A stretch of 64,000 nucleotides of DNA, taken from contig NZ_FNFX01000002.1 in the NCBI RefSeq assembly GCF_900100975.1, positions 124,001 to 188,000 on the forward strand. The letters are read 5' to 3'. Source of the DNA: Methylophilus rhizosphaerae (GTDB lineage Bacteria; Pseudomonadota; Gammaproteobacteria; Burkholderiales; Methylophilaceae). The translations under genes were made by a program, and so were the position numbers. Position 1 is the stretch's first letter. The number at the start of each line of letters is the position of its first letter. The notes beneath the pieces are model-generated. The model saw only the letters and a program-made list of their open reading frames with translations, was not told the DNA's origin and did no database searches. Shown piece after piece: positions 45,384-56,085 of this stretch.

Positions 45384-46301
45384 CTACTTTTGCTTATCGC
45401 CGATATGACTTTGACCGCGCATTCTGGCGAGTTGGACCTGTTTTTGACGTTCACGCAGCGAGTCTTTCTTCTCTGCGGATAATTTCTCGAAACAATAGGG
45501 GCAAGAGATACCCGCCTCGTATTGTTCGCTTTGCATTTCTTCCCGGGTCAATGGCATGCGGCAGGCATAACACTGGTCATGATCGCCAACTTCCAAGCCA
45601 TGTTTAACGGCGACGCGCTGATCAAACACAAAGCAGTCCCCTTCCCATAAGCTTTGTTCTTTCGGCACCGTTTCCAGGTATTTGAGAATGCCACCCTGCA
45701 AATGATAGACCTCTTCGAAGCCCTGCTGCTTCATAAAGGAAGAAGCTTTTTCGCAACGGATGCCACCGGTACAAAACATCGCCACTTTCTTGTGCCTGTT
45801 TTTGTCCAGGTTATCGGCGACATATTGGGGAAACTCACGGAAAGTCGTGGTTTTCGGGTCAATCGCATTTTTGAAAGTGCCAATATGGACTTCGTAATCG
45901 TTACGCGTATCCAGCAAGATCACATCCGGGTCTGAAATCAGTGCATTCCAGTCTTCTGGCTTCACATAAGTGCCGACCACATCATTCGGGTCTACACCTT
46001 GCACCCCCATAGTCACGATTTCCTTTTTCAGTTTGACCTTCATGCGGTAAAACGGATGGCTATCAGCCCAGGATTCTTTATGCTCAAGGTCTGCCAAGCG
46101 CGGATCCTGGCGCAGATAAGCCAGGATAGCGCGGATATCTTCCGGCGCACCGGCAATCGTGCCGTTAATACCTTCATTGGCCAGCAATAATGTGCCCTTG
46201 ATGCGCAGCATCAGGCATTGTTCCAGTATCGACTGTTGCAATTCTTTGTAATTATCCAGCGTAACGAATTTATAAAGTGCGGCGGTGAGGTATTGACTCA
46301 T
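45384..46301 (-). CDS. trhO: tRNA uridine(34) hydroxylase
   Basis: Oxygen-dependent enzyme that starts 5-hydroxyuridine synthesis at the wobble position of tRNA. 305 residues: an N-terminal acylphosphatase-like domain ([14 protein letters not shown]), a rhodanese domain with catalytic C177 in [12 protein letters not shown], and a C-terminal cysteine cluster CYACRMP...CPYC that may bind zinc. It is a single gene; the 128-base region to the GGDEF-EAL gene contains no further feature. Confidence 0.94.
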   Translation of the reverse strand: MSQYLTAALYKFVTLDNYKELQQSILEQCLMLRIKGTLLLANEGINGTIAGAPEDIRAILAYLRQDPRLADLEHKESWADSHPFYRMKVKLKKEIVTMGVQGVDPNDVVGTYVKPEDWNALISDPDVILLDTRNDYEVHIGTFKNAIDPKTTTFREFPQYVADNLDKNRHKKVAMFCTGGIRCEKASSFMKQQGFEEVYHLQGGILKYLETVPKEQSLWEGDCFVFDQRVAVKHGLEVGDHDQCYACRMPLTREEMQSEQYEAGISCPYCFEKLSAEKKDSLRERQKQVQLARMRGQSHIGDKQK

Positions 46302-46371
46302 TTAGAAAATAGCTTCAATTCAAAGATGCGCATTTTACCATCCTAAGCCGCTGAATGAAAAAGAGAAATAT

Positions 46372-46402
46372 GCAAAAACAAAACGGGCACAAAGCCCGTT
46401 TC
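46372..46402 (-). terminator. Intrinsic terminator of the fhcBADC operon
   Basis: On the minus strand AAACGGGC, a 5-base loop, GCCCGTTT, then TGTTTTTG. It lies 26 bases after the fhcC stop. Confidence 0.85.
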
Positions 46403-46427
46403 ATAAATGTTGATCCAAATCAAAAGA

Positions 46428-47096
46428 TTATTGAATAAGCAAAATTTCCGCTTTACCCAGGCCGCCCATATCACCCATCCAGCGCCGTACACGCAAACTG
46501 GAGATCCCGGCAAACCTGCTATCCAGCAATTTGAATGACTTATACAGGATATTCAGGAAAGGTAATTTATGCATCCCGCAATCAATCCATGTCGCTTGCA
46601 ACGCAGGCGCTTTTGCCAGTAACAGGGTACCTCGTTTCATGCCATAGCCTAACTGTGCGCCTGTATTACCCAGCACGCCCAGTGTGCCTGCCATCATATC
46701 GGAAGCACAATAATCACCGGCATTGCCTTCAATCAGCAACATACCTCGCCGCATACGGTCACCTGCACGCGCGCCAGCATTTCCCTTGCAGATCAGCACA
46801 CCGTTTTGCATCTGTGCGCCTAAGAAATCCCCGGCATCACCTTCAACGATGACTTGGCCGGCCGTCATGCCGAAACCCATATAAGCATGCTGTGCATTGG
46901 TATTTTTAAAGGTCACCTTAGTGGCTGCGTCGCTGCCATCCACAGCAACTTCAAATACCTCAGCCACTGCCAGGGTTTTGGTCAGTTTAATCGCAGAAAT
47001 TTCAGCAGCAGTTTTACCCTGTAAAGCCTGTGGGGACAAGGCACGGCAATCAATCTGACGCGAAACCGGCTTGGCAGTTAGTGTGATATGGCTCAT
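46428..47096 (-). CDS. fhcC: Formyltransferase/hydrolase complex subunit C
   Basis: Homologue of formylmethanofuran dehydrogenase subunit C. 222 residues with repeated beta-helix turns of the type GMTAGQVIVEGDAGDFLGAQM and GDRMRRGMLLIEGNAGDYC. In methylotrophs the FhcABCD complex converts formyl-tetrahydromethanopterin to formate through a methylofuran carrier. The start overlaps the fhcD stop by four bases (ATGA). It is the last gene of the operon. Confidence 0.95.
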   Translation of the reverse strand: MSHITLTAKPVSRQIDCRALSPQALQGKTAAEISAIKLTKTLAVAEVFEVAVDGSDAATKVTFKNTNAQHAYMGFGMTAGQVIVEGDAGDFLGAQMQNGVLICKGNAGARAGDRMRRGMLLIEGNAGDYCASDMMAGTLGVLGNTGAQLGYGMKRGTLLLAKAPALQATWIDCGMHKLPFLNILYKSFKLLDSRFAGISSLRVRRWMGDMGGLGKAEILLIQ

Positions 47097-48019
47097 GCGA
47101 CCTCCCCACTTAAAATCGGACGTAGCTTGAAGTGATGCTGTCCCAGCTTGCCACCATAGTTACCGGCAGAAATACGCAAAATGCCATTATCTTTACCCAG
47201 GCCACAGGCTGCTTCAATACCGGCTTTCATGGACACGGCAATGTCACTAAAGGTCAAGCCGTTAACAACAATTTCCATCACGCTTTCCACGCGCGGATCC
47301 AGCTCACTCTTGACCACACCTTTGAGTGTCGGGCAGAACGCATCATTGGTACTGGCGAACATTTTTGGATATTTGCTACCCACCTTGGAACCTGAACGCA
47401 CGACGCCCCCAGGGAACGGCATCACTACATTGGGAAACTGACGCATGGCATCAATCGCCGCCTCACAGGCAGTCAACACTTGCGCCTGGCTGGTACCCAG
47501 CACCAGGAAGTTACCGCCACCAATGGCGCGCACCATGCCGGTCGTTTCTTCGGTCAGGAATTCACCATCCATGACCGGGATACGCCAGTAGCGTTTGAGC
47601 CGGCCTTGTGCATCCGGAATTTGTTTGGAAACCTGGTAACCGTCGCCAAAGAAACGCAAATGCTTGCCCAGGCTGATCATGTCTTCTGACTCAATCCCGG
47701 CAAACGCTGCTGCTGTCGGGCAGGTCAGGATACATTGCCCCATACGCGTTTCCAGTTGCTGCATCAGTACCTTACTACCCATGGCAAACAGCAAGACGCT
47801 GACGCCAGGACGGCCATCCGGTGTTTCGTCTTCAGTGAGTTCGCGTTCAATGCCGGCTTCCACGCCACAGCCAATCACGCTGGTGGCAAAGCCGGTCATG
47901 GCATTGGCTGCGTTATATGCCCAGCGCAAATTCTGCGCGGTAATCAGCACCCGGGTGCCACGCATGTTGAATGCTTCGGCAAAGGTGTCGTCTATTTCTA
48001 CGCCATTGATAACCATCAT
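47093..48019 (-). CDS. fhcD: Formylmethanofuran--tetrahydromethanopterin formyltransferase
   Basis: 308 residues, homologous to archaeal Ftr, which passes the formyl group from tetrahydromethanopterin to methanofuran. Conserved stretches: INGVEIDDTFAEAFNMRGTR at the start, AIGGGNFLVLG, and SKYPKMFASTNDAFCPTLKG in the C-terminal half. Start at ATG 48019 (a second ATG follows immediately). It overlaps fhcA by four bases and fhcC by four bases, so translation is coupled. Confidence 0.96.
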   Translation of the reverse strand: MMVINGVEIDDTFAEAFNMRGTRVLITAQNLRWAYNAANAMTGFATSVIGCGVEAGIERELTEDETPDGRPGVSVLLFAMGSKVLMQQLETRMGQCILTCPTAAAFAGIESEDMISLGKHLRFFGDGYQVSKQIPDAQGRLKRYWRIPVMDGEFLTEETTGMVRAIGGGNFLVLGTSQAQVLTACEAAIDAMRQFPNVVMPFPGGVVRSGSKVGSKYPKMFASTNDAFCPTLKGVVKSELDPRVESVMEIVVNGLTFSDIAVSMKAGIEAACGLGKDNGILRISAGNYGGKLGQHHFKLRPILSGEVA

Positions 48020-49683
48020 GCCCCCTGCACATGGTTGATGACATGATTGCGGCCATCTTCCGCAATATGGTCATTACTGATTTTGAAGTGTTGCATCTGC
48101 ATGGTGTGGTAGCGGTCAAAATACTGCTTGATGTCTTTTTCCACGCCTATATCAAATGCAGGCTTGGCAGTATGGGTTGCGCCCCACACCACTTTGACTA
48201 CTTTCCCTTCCTTGACCACCAGTTCACCGTCTTTGAATACCAGGTCCGGTTTGGCAAACATGGCTTCCTTATCCGGCTGCTCGGTGTACACCGTAATATC
48301 TGCAGCAGCGCCTACCCCCAAATGGCCACGGTCTTGCAGGCCTATCAGCTTGGCGGGCGCCGAGCGCGTCATGGTGGCGATTTCATACAAGCTGTATTCG
48401 CGGTCCAGTGACTTCAGGTTACTCATCGCCTGCGCATCCAGGTTCAGCTTGTCGAAGGCATCGTTGCGGAAAGATTTATCCATCAGCAAGCGGATCAGGT
48501 GCGGATAAGTGGTGAATGGCGCACCGTTAGGATGGTCAGTGGTCAGGAATACGCGCCATGGATCATCAACACTCAGGAACACTTCCAGGCCAATCGCCCA
48601 TTGCAAGGCATTGACATAGTTTTCGTCGCGGTATTTAAACGGCACCACGCCACAACCGGCATCGCACTCGATATCCATAATCACCGATTTTTTCGGGTTG
48701 GCAACTTTGGCATTCAGGTGCTGCATCATGTTGTCGCCGGAAGCCGTTACGGTCTGACCGAACAGGATCTGGCCAACATCGGCAGTGATGTGTTTATTTT
48801 TATTGATCGCTTCAGCAATATTGGCGGCGGCAGAAGAAAACTTCTTGTCGCCTTCCGTCCCATAACTATGAAACTGGATATGCGTCAAATGCATGGGCAA
48901 GCCATCACTGGCGCCCATGGTATCTAACGTGGTCTGGAAGTTACCTGCCACGCCCAGGTTGTTACAGTGTACATGCAGCGGCTTGGCAATACCCAGCTCA
49001 TTCACCGCACGGCTTAAGGCCTGCAAAATCCGGCGGGGCGTGATGTGGTAATAACTATGTTGCTGATCCAGGTCCTGGCGACGTTCATTGAACTTGAATG
49101 CAGAAATACCGCCCGGGTTGACAACCTTGATACCGATGGTTTGCGTCGCATGCAACGTCCAGGCAACGTAATCATTAATGGCTTTCTGGTCAGCATTCTG
49201 GCTCAGCAGACGCAACAAGTAATCATCGTTGCCGAGCATGGCATAGCCACCCTTGTCGATCATGGGTGTATCACCCATTTCCATATGAGCCTGCCGTGCA
49301 TTCACCGCCAGGATTGCCGGTTCAAAGGCAGCGGTATAGCCCATTTCGATATAGCGCATGCCGGTATCAGTGGTATTCGGTGTCGCATGATGGCTGCAAT
49401 TGGCGCCACAGATATGTGCTTCCGGTTCCTGCATGCGGCGCATTTCCTGGTATTCAGGCAACAGCATGCGGGCAATATTCACTTTGCCGCCTCCGATATG
49501 GCTATGCATATCAATAGCGCCGGCCATGACAATTTTGCCATTTACATCAAACACCTGGCCGATTTTCTCGCTGTCAGCCGGTTTGGCAATAATGCGGCCA
49601 TCACGGATATAGATATCCTGTACCACACCATTTTTATTGTGTGCGGGGTCAATCACTTTAGCATTCTTAAGTAGCGTGATCAT
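48016..49683 (-). CDS. fhcA: Formyltransferase/hydrolase complex subunit A
   Basis: Amidohydrolase subunit that hydrolyses formylmethylofuran to formate and free carrier; homologue of FwdA/FmdA. 555 residues with metal-ligand motifs AIDMHSHIGGGKVN near residue 57, HVHCNNLG, LTHIQFHSYG and FLTTDHPNGAPF. The ATG at 49683 overlaps the fhcB stop by four bases. Confidence 0.96.
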   Translation of the reverse strand: MITLLKNAKVIDPAHNKNGVVQDIYIRDGRIIAKPADSEKIGQVFDVNGKIVMAGAIDMHSHIGGGKVNIARMLLPEYQEMRRMQEPEAHICGANCSHHATPNTTDTGMRYIEMGYTAAFEPAILAVNARQAHMEMGDTPMIDKGGYAMLGNDDYLLRLLSQNADQKAINDYVAWTLHATQTIGIKVVNPGGISAFKFNERRQDLDQQHSYYHITPRRILQALSRAVNELGIAKPLHVHCNNLGVAGNFQTTLDTMGASDGLPMHLTHIQFHSYGTEGDKKFSSAAANIAEAINKNKHITADVGQILFGQTVTASGDNMMQHLNAKVANPKKSVIMDIECDAGCGVVPFKYRDENYVNALQWAIGLEVFLSVDDPWRVFLTTDHPNGAPFTTYPHLIRLLMDKSFRNDAFDKLNLDAQAMSNLKSLDREYSLYEIATMTRSAPAKLIGLQDRGHLGVGAAADITVYTEQPDKEAMFAKPDLVFKDGELVVKEGKVVKVVWGATHTAKPAFDIGVEKDIKQYFDRYHTMQMQHFKISNDHIAEDGRNHVINHVQGA

Positions 49684-50894
49684 GCCTCGCCTCCTTTATT
49701 TCCCAGCACTTTTTCTATCATCGCCACCACTTGCGATAAGGTGGATACATTGGAGGGCTTGGCTGCCGTCAGCGGCAATGTGACGGAACCATCCACACGG
49801 AATTGCTGACCGCCAGTATCCAGCCCAGGGGTAGCAACAGGAATAAACACTGCTGGTGGCGTGGAGAATTTACTGTCTGGCGCACCAAGTACAATCACTG
49901 GTACTTCACTTTCGGCTGGCATGGCTTCAGGACTAAAGCTGTTCACCCACACCACAACGTCATGATCCTGCCAGTTTGGCGCATCAATAATCACACCATT
50001 CAGCCAGGTATGCGCGTAATTCACGCTGGTATCGCCATCACTGCCACCCAGTGACAAACCCATGGCGCGCGTTTTCTGGTTCAGTGCAACGACGGTTTCG
50101 GTGATATTTTCAATGATCAATTCGGCATGGTCATAATGCAGATCCTTGGAGACCCAGACCAGGGTAGCGTACTTGGCCGCTTTCAATGTTGCAGCCAATG
50201 TCTTCAGTGTGTTAACTGCAACGCCTGCTACACTTTCACCCGTGACAGGTTTGTCCATGACTAACGCTCGCAAAGCTGCGACGACCTCAGGCAAATGTTC
50301 GGGGGGACAGGCAATCACTTGTGGGGCACGGCCATCAGGCGCAACACCCGCCTGGGTTTTGAGCTTATCGCCGCCCAGGTAAATAATCTGGCGGGCACCA
50401 GGTTCGGTAAACATGGCTTCATCCACCCACACCACACGTTCAAAAAAGCGTGCATTGTGTGTCACCACATCAGTCCCTATCATCAGGATGACATCGGCAC
50501 GGTTGCGCACTTCGGTCAGGGTCGTTGTCTGCCAGCCACGATGTTGCAGCACCTTCATATTACGCAGTGTGCTGCTGGCATTCAGATGTGTCATGGCAGC
50601 GCCGGTATGGTTAGCCAGGCTGACCAGTGCGCGTGCACCATGCACATCGGTACTGCTGCCAGCCACCAAAGGCGCTTTGGATTGCTGCAACAATGCCGCT
50701 GCGGCCTTGACGGCATCGGCTAATGCAACCGGGCGACCATCAACCTGCGGTTGGGCATCCGTGGTTTTGCGCGCATAGAATTTCGCTGCCTTGCCACACG
50801 AAAACTGCTGCCTAGCAATCGCATCCCCTGAAATATCATCGCATAGCAAGCCACAGGCCGGGCATGCATGCATGATGTACTCTGTATTTATCAT
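49680..50894 (-). CDS. fhcB: Formyltransferase/hydrolase complex subunit B
   Basis: Homologue of formylmethanofuran dehydrogenase subunit B, a molybdopterin-enzyme fold. In methylotrophs it is thought to have lost the redox role and to be structural. About 404 residues; the N-terminus has HACPACGLLCDD, a two-cysteine motif like that of the archaeal enzyme. Three in-frame starts are possible: ATG 50939, ATG 50894 or ATG 50873. None has a strong ribosome site; I prefer 50894. It is the first gene of fhcBADC, divergent from ndk. Confidence 0.92.
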   Translation of the reverse strand: MINTEYIMHACPACGLLCDDISGDAIARQQFSCGKAAKFYARKTTDAQPQVDGRPVALADAVKAAAALLQQSKAPLVAGSSTDVHGARALVSLANHTGAAMTHLNASSTLRNMKVLQHRGWQTTTLTEVRNRADVILMIGTDVVTHNARFFERVVWVDEAMFTEPGARQIIYLGGDKLKTQAGVAPDGRAPQVIACPPEHLPEVVAALRALVMDKPVTGESVAGVAVNTLKTLAATLKAAKYATLVWVSKDLHYDHAELIIENITETVVALNQKTRAMGLSLGGSDGDTSVNYAHTWLNGVIIDAPNWQDHDVVVWVNSFSPEAMPAESEVPVIVLGAPDSKFSTPPAVFIPVATPGLDTGGQQFRVDGSVTLPLTAAKPSNVSTLSQVVAMIEKVLGNKGGEA

Positions 50895-50965
50895 GTCCAA
50901 GTTAGTCTCTCGTTTACGCCGGTAAAAAACCAGCGTCATCGTTGAAAACCATCACATCATAAAAC

Positions 50966-50982
50966 ATCTATCCCCGATAGAT
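50966..50982. promoter_or_regulatory. Inverted repeat in the fhcB/ndk divergent region
   Basis: ATCTATC, CCC, GATAGAT: a 7-base perfect stem with a 3-base loop. A third copy of ATCTATC lies at 51051-51057, in the ndk half of the region. A possible regulator-binding site for the C1 operon. There is no T-run suited to a terminator for either gene. Confidence 0.4.
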
Positions 50983-51121
50983 AAAAAAAATAAAGCCGTG
51001 AACACATGTTATTTAGGCCCTTAGGTAGAAACAACCCGCCAATCAGGTTTATCTATCACGTTAAAAATAGTAGAATAGCTGTTTGATTTTTCTTGTTAAT
51101 TAACTACACATTGGAGTTCTC

Positions 51122-51526
51122 ATGGCTTTAGAGCGCACACTCAGCATTATCAAACCAGACGCCGTTGCAAAAAACGTGATTGGTCAAATCTACACCCGTT
51201 TTGAAAACGCCGGTTTGAAAATCGTTGCCGCTAAATTTGTACAACTGACACAGGCTGAAGCTGAAGGTTTCTACGCTGTGCACAAAGAGCGCCCTTTCTT
51301 CAAGGACCTGGTGAAATTCATGATCTCCGGCCCGGTGATGATACAAGCCCTGGAAGGCGAAAACGCAGTTCTGAAAAACCGTGAACTGATGGGTGCCACC
51401 AACCCGAAAGACGCCGCACCAGGCACTATCCGTGCTGACTTCGCTGAAAGTATTGATGCTAACGCTGTACACGGTTCCGATTCATTGGAAAATGCGGCAA
51501 TCGAAATCAAATACTTCTTCGGCTAA
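51122..51526 (+). CDS. ndk: Nucleoside diphosphate kinase
   Basis: Moves the terminal phosphate between nucleoside triphosphates through a phospho-histidine. 134 residues, about seven shorter than many betaproteobacterial homologues because the C-terminus stops at YFFG. Catalytic histidine is in INAVHGSDS-type sequence (ANAVHGSDS). Good ribosome site (TGGAG). It heads the plus-strand series toward der. A TAGAAT -10 candidate lies at 51071-51076. Confidence 0.96.
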   Translation: MALERTLSIIKPDAVAKNVIGQIYTRFENAGLKIVAAKFVQLTQAEAEGFYAVHKERPFFKDLVKFMISGPVMIQALEGENAVLKNRELMGATNPKDAAPGTIRADFAESIDANAVHGSDSLENAAIEIKYFFG

Positions 51527-51665
51527 TCAGAATCTTCGTCATGACACGGCGTTGCTTGCAAAAAATGACTTCCCTGCCTACTTGCATGTATGCGGCATCA
51601 TCATTTTTTACGCGCGCCCTGTCTGATTCAGAAGCTTGATTAATTTGCGCAAATAAGGAAAAACC

Positions 51666-52790
51666 TTGGTTAATTTATTGAATTTTAACCAGCAGCAACT
51701 CGCCGAGTACTTTTCAAGCCTCGGCGAGAAGCCTTTCCGCGCCAAGCAATTGATGCGCTGGATGCATCATTTCGGGGTACTTGACCTCGACCAGATGACC
51801 GACATCGCCAAAGTCCTGCGCGAGAAATTGCGCCAGGAAGCCCAATTTGCGTTGCCAGATATTCAGCTGGAACAAGTCTCCGACGATGGCACACGTAAAT
51901 GGCTGGTTGGCACCAATAATTTTAAAGATGGCACCTCCAACAGTGTGGAAACCGTCTTTATCCCAGAGGATGACCGCGGGACCTTGTGCATTTCCAGCCA
52001 GGTAGGCTGCGCTCTGGAATGTACATTTTGCAGTACCGGTCGCCAAGGATTCAACCGCAATTTAAATGTCTCCGAAATCATCGGTCAGCTATGGATTGCC
52101 AATAACGCGCTGCGCCAGGCGCCGGGATACGATTTACTGCCACCCGGCGAACGTATTATTTCCAATGTGGTCATGATGGGCATGGGCGAACCACTCGCCA
52201 ACTACGATAATGTAGTGACTGCCATGCAAATTATGCTGGATGACAGTGCTTACGGCCTGAGTCGCCGCCGCGTGACTTTATCAACCAGCGGCATGGTACC
52301 GGCCATGGACAAATTGAAAGAAGACTGCCCGGTGGCATTGGCTGTTTCTCTGCATGCACCTAACGATGCCCTGCGTGACGAAATTGTCCCTATCAATAAA
52401 AAATACCCGATCAAGGAACTGATGGCGGCTTGCGAGCGTTACCTGGTCAAAGCGCCGCGTGACTTTATCACCTTTGAATATGTGATGCTGGACGGCGTGA
52501 ATGACACACTGGAACATGCCAAGCAGTTGATGGAAGCTGTGCGGGACGTGCCCTGCAAGTTTAACTTGATCCCATTCAACCCTTTTCCCAACAGCGGCTA
52601 TGGCACGTCCAAACCCATGCAGATCCGCGCGTTTCGTGATATGTTAATGCAGGCAGGTTATGTCGTGACCGTGCGTAAAACACGCGGGGAGGACATTGAT
52701 GCAGCCTGCGGCCAGCTGGCAGGTAAAGTATTGGATAAAACCCGGCGCACGCAAAGAACCTTTGCTATTCAACCAGACAACAGGTCATGA
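51666..52790 (+). CDS. rlmN: Dual-specificity RNA methyltransferase RlmN
   Basis: Radical-SAM enzyme that methylates A2503 of 23S rRNA and A37 of some tRNAs. 374 residues with the cluster motif [12 protein letters not shown] and a further conserved cysteine near the C-terminus (DIDAACGQL). The start is a TTG at 51666 with AAGGA six bases upstream. The stop overlaps the pilW start by four bases (ATGA). Confidence 0.96.
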   Translation: MVNLLNFNQQQLAEYFSSLGEKPFRAKQLMRWMHHFGVLDLDQMTDIAKVLREKLRQEAQFALPDIQLEQVSDDGTRKWLVGTNNFKDGTSNSVETVFIPEDDRGTLCISSQVGCALECTFCSTGRQGFNRNLNVSEIIGQLWIANNALRQAPGYDLLPPGERIISNVVMMGMGEPLANYDNVVTAMQIMLDDSAYGLSRRRVTLSTSGMVPAMDKLKEDCPVALAVSLHAPNDALRDEIVPINKKYPIKELMAACERYLVKAPRDFITFEYVMLDGVNDTLEHAKQLMEAVRDVPCKFNLIPFNPFPNSGYGTSKPMQIRAFRDMLMQAGYVVTVRKTRGEDIDAACGQLAGKVLDKTRRTQRTFAIQPDNRS

Positions 52791-53581
52791 GACTCCATTT
52801 TGCACACCTTCTATCAGTCGCCCTGCTCGCTATCTGCATGTGGCTGGCCGGTTGTGCACAAAATCCATCCGGCGCCAATACTCTGCCTTACGACCAGCAG
52901 CCCATTGGCCGTGAAAGCGGAGATGTCGAATCAGCGCGTGTACATACCGAGCTCGGTGCAGAATATTTCCGCCTCAAACGCTATGATGTAGCGCTGGAAG
53001 AATTTACCACCGCAACCGAACGCAGCCCCAGCTATGCCCTTGCCTACAACGGCCTCGGGCTGGTGCACGCGGCATTGGGTGACAAACCTCGTGCTGAAGC
53101 TGCTTTCCAGCGCGCAATTCAGTTACAGCCCGCCAATTCTGAATCACATAACAATTATGGCCGTTTCCTGTGTGACCAGGGACGTTTCGATGATTCGCAA
53201 AAAGAATTCATGCTGGCCGTAAAAAACCCGCTCTACAAAACACCGCAGGTCGCTTATTACAATGCGGGCGTGTGTGCCTTGCGCAGCCAGCAAAAAACGC
53301 AGGCTGAAAACTATTTCAGCACAGCGCTGCGCGTAGACCCGCTGGCCCATGCCAGTGCCTACCAGCTAGCGAATTTGCAGTTTGGCCGCGGCGATGCCAG
53401 TGCCGCACTGAATACATTGCAGAATAGCGTGAATGTTGCCCCCACGCCCCAGTCATTATTACTGGCAGTGCGCATTTGCCGTGCATTGCAGCTGCAGGAT
53501 GATGCGCATCTATACAGCATCCAGTTACATAAACTGTTTCCCAATGCCAATGAAACCAAACAATTGCTGAAAATGGAGTAA
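52787..53581 (+). CDS. pilW: Type IV pilus biogenesis/stability lipoprotein PilW (PilF)
   Basis: Outer-membrane lipoprotein of TPR repeats that helps PilQ secretin assembly or stability. 264 residues: signal and lipobox WLAGC (cysteine 23), then TPR units such as [20 protein letters not shown] and [22 protein letters not shown]. Placement between rlmN and rodZ is conserved in betaproteobacteria. It overlaps both neighbours. Confidence 0.92.
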   Translation: MRLHFAHLLSVALLAICMWLAGCAQNPSGANTLPYDQQPIGRESGDVESARVHTELGAEYFRLKRYDVALEEFTTATERSPSYALAYNGLGLVHAALGDKPRAEAAFQRAIQLQPANSESHNNYGRFLCDQGRFDDSQKEFMLAVKNPLYKTPQVAYYNAGVCALRSQQKTQAENYFSTALRVDPLAHASAYQLANLQFGRGDASAALNTLQNSVNVAPTPQSLLLAVRICRALQLQDDAHLYSIQLHKLFPNANETKQLLKME

Positions 53582-54780
53582 TGCTAGTGACGTCAGAAGA
53601 TAAAGATAACGTCAACGCCATCCCTACCGAGGCGGCGGAGAAACCGAAACGTGGACGCAGGCGTAAAGTGGAGACCGAGGCGGAAGCACACGCCCAGCCC
53701 CCGCAGGTAGCGGAAATACAATCATCTGAGACAGTTTCTCTGGAGAGTGGTCAGATCTCTGATACCCAGCCTTCCTTGCAGCAAGACGTATCACCGCAAG
53801 CCACTGAAGACGCTGCGCCAGCCGTGCCGTACGGCTCTGGTTGCGGCAATGTATTGAAAGCCGCACGTGAAGCACAAGGTCTCAGTATGCACGAGGTGAG
53901 CAGCCAGTTACGCTTGGGCATTAGACAAATCCAGGCCATCGAGCAGGATGATTTCGACAAATTACCGCAGCCTAGCATTGTGCGTGGCTTTATCCGTAAC
54001 TATGCCAGGTTGCTGAATATTGACGTCACACCGATCCTGGAAGCCTATCAACGTATCGTGCCAAACACGGCACCATTGCCGCTGAGCGTTAAATCCAATG
54101 CCAGACCATCTGTTATTGATAAACCGGTACGCACAATACGGCCGCAGCGGATCCTCTCGTTCTTTATTTTCCTGATCCTGGCGGCGATTCTGGCTTATTT
54201 TTATATTTACCACGTCAAACCGCAAGCGCTCAAAAATGCATCGCTGGCGCTGGATGCTGACAATATCAGCGAGGCTACCGATCAAAAAATCAACCTGCCG
54301 GAGCCAACCGTTGACCCTGCCACACCTGCCGTGACAGAACCAGCTGCTGTATCAGAAAATACCGGCACCACAGCCACATCGCCTGCGGCTGACGCCATAG
54401 TGAACAACCCAGCGGATGCAGCGCCACCTGCCGAACCAGATAATCTGACTGCAGCCATCCCTGGCAGTACAGTTGTCAGCTCTCCTACGCCTGCGGCTAA
54501 CAGTACGACAGAAAATATGACGCTCAAAGCTCTTGATCCGCAAAAAGCCACATTGGTATTTCGCGTGAGCGAAGATTCCTGGGTACGGATTGAAGATATG
54601 CAAGGCAAGAAAGTTTTCAGTGAAGTGCTGACTGCCGGCTCCGAACATAGCGTCGTGACCGAAAAACCCGTTAATGTCATTGTCGGGCATGCCGAGGTGA
54701 CACAGATGACCATTGACAATCAGCCTTATGACCTGACGCAGGCCACCCGTGGTCGCGTTGCCCGCATCCAGCTGAAATAA
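53581..54780 (+). CDS. rodZ: Cytoskeletal protein RodZ
   Basis: Membrane protein that links MreB to the cell-shape machinery. 399 residues: disordered, charged N-terminus (about 1-85); helix-turn-helix of Xre type (about 88-160, [20 protein letters not shown]); one membrane segment (about 195-215, [20 protein letters not shown]); a Thr/Ala/Pro-rich periplasmic linker; and a C-terminal beta domain (about 325-399). It starts at the last base of the pilW stop. Confidence 0.93.
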   Translation: MLVTSEDKDNVNAIPTEAAEKPKRGRRRKVETEAEAHAQPPQVAEIQSSETVSLESGQISDTQPSLQQDVSPQATEDAAPAVPYGSGCGNVLKAAREAQGLSMHEVSSQLRLGIRQIQAIEQDDFDKLPQPSIVRGFIRNYARLLNIDVTPILEAYQRIVPNTAPLPLSVKSNARPSVIDKPVRTIRPQRILSFFIFLILAAILAYFYIYHVKPQALKNASLALDADNISEATDQKINLPEPTVDPATPAVTEPAAVSENTGTTATSPAADAIVNNPADAAPPAEPDNLTAAIPGSTVVSSPTPAANSTTENMTLKALDPQKATLVFRVSEDSWVRIEDMQGKKVFSEVLTAGSEHSVVTEKPVNVIVGHAEVTQMTIDNQPYDLTQATRGRVARIQLK

Positions 54781-54782
54781 CC

Positions 54783-56069
54783 ATGATACAACGTCGAAAT
54801 ACTCGCCAGGTCATGATAGGCCATGTGGCTGTCGGTGGCGGCCTGTATGGCACCACGCCGGCATCGGTCGTTGTACAAAGCATGACCAATACCGATACGG
54901 CAGATGCCGAAGCCACCATTCGCCAGGTATATGAGCTTTGGCAGACCGGCTCGGAAGTAGTACGGATTACCGTGAACTCCCCTGAAGCGGCTGCACAGGT
55001 CGCTACCATACGCAAAGGTCTGGATGTATTGGGTTGCAATGTGCCATTGGTCGGTGATTTTCACTTTAATGGCCACAAACTGCTGCAAGCCTATCCGGAT
55101 TGCGCCGCAGCCCTGGCCAAATACCGCATCAACCCTGGTAACGTCGGTAAAGGCAGCAAGCGTGACGAACAGTTTGCCGCCATGATTGAAGCCGCCATCC
55201 ATTATAAAAAAGCGGTACGGATTGGGGTTAACTGGGGTAGCCTGGACCAGGCCAAGATGGCGCAGATGATGGATGACAATGCAAAACTGGCAGTGCCATT
55301 ATCAGCTGATGCATTGATGCGTGAAGCCCTGATCCAGTCAGCCCTGGAAAGTGCGCAACAGGCGGTGGACCTTGGGCTGGATCCAAACCAGATTATCATT
55401 TCCTGCAAGGTCAGCAATGTACAGGACCTGATCCAGGTGTATACCGACCTTGGCCAGCGCTGCGACTACCCGCTGCATTTAGGCCTGACCGAGGCCGGTA
55501 TGGGCTCCAAAGGTGTGGTGGCTTCCACTGCCGCGCTGGCAATTCTGTTGCAAGCCGGCATAGGCGATACTATCCGTGTGTCACTGACGCCGGAGCCGAG
55601 CGAATCCCGCACCAAAGAAGTCGTGGTGGCGCAGGAAATCCTGCAAACCATGGGCATACGCTCATTTACACCGTTGGTCACCGCCTGTCCTGGCTGTGGA
55701 CGTACCACCAGTACCTATTTCCAGGAACTGGCCTTGCAGATCCAGACCTGGTTACGCCACCAGATGCCGGTCTGGCGCAGCCAGTATCCCGGCGTCGAAA
55801 CGCTCAACGTTGCAGTCATGGGTTGCGTCGTGAACGGTCCTGGTGAATCCAAACTGGCGAATATCGGTATCAGCCTGCCTGGTACGGGCGAAACACCGGT
55901 TGCCCCGGTATTTGTCGATGGGGAAAAAACCGTGACGCTGAAAGGCGATCATATTGCCCAGGAATTCCAGCACATTGTGGATGAATATGTCCGCACCCAT
56001 TACGCCGAAGGCGGCAAATTACGCACTGCCAAGGCAAGCGTCATCCCGATTGTTGCTGTACAAGAATAA
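54783..56069 (+). CDS. ispG: 4-hydroxy-3-methylbut-2-enyl diphosphate synthase
   Basis: Iron-sulfur enzyme of the methylerythritol phosphate route to isoprenoids. 428 residues: TIM barrel with [14 protein letters not shown] and GVNWGSLD, then the cluster domain with CPGCGRTTS and [10 protein letters not shown], whose three cysteines bind the 4Fe-4S cluster. It starts two bases after rodZ. Confidence 0.96.
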   Translation: MIQRRNTRQVMIGHVAVGGGLYGTTPASVVVQSMTNTDTADAEATIRQVYELWQTGSEVVRITVNSPEAAAQVATIRKGLDVLGCNVPLVGDFHFNGHKLLQAYPDCAAALAKYRINPGNVGKGSKRDEQFAAMIEAAIHYKKAVRIGVNWGSLDQAKMAQMMDDNAKLAVPLSADALMREALIQSALESAQQAVDLGLDPNQIIISCKVSNVQDLIQVYTDLGQRCDYPLHLGLTEAGMGSKGVVASTAALAILLQAGIGDTIRVSLTPEPSESRTKEVVVAQEILQTMGIRSFTPLVTACPGCGRTTSTYFQELALQIQTWLRHQMPVWRSQYPGVETLNVAVMGCVVNGPGESKLANIGISLPGTGETPVAPVFVDGEKTVTLKGDHIAQEFQHIVDEYVRTHYAEGGKLRTAKASVIPIVAVQE

Positions 56070-56085
56070 CTCAAGCCGTTAAGTC

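Noticed and set aside
49045-49674. 209-residue frame opposite fhcA
   Set aside because: Shadow of fhcA, with no start signals.
51560-51612. AAAAAATGA...TCATTTTTT after ndk as a terminator
   Set aside because: The arms are separated by more than 30 bases with only weak inner pairing, so I do not call it.
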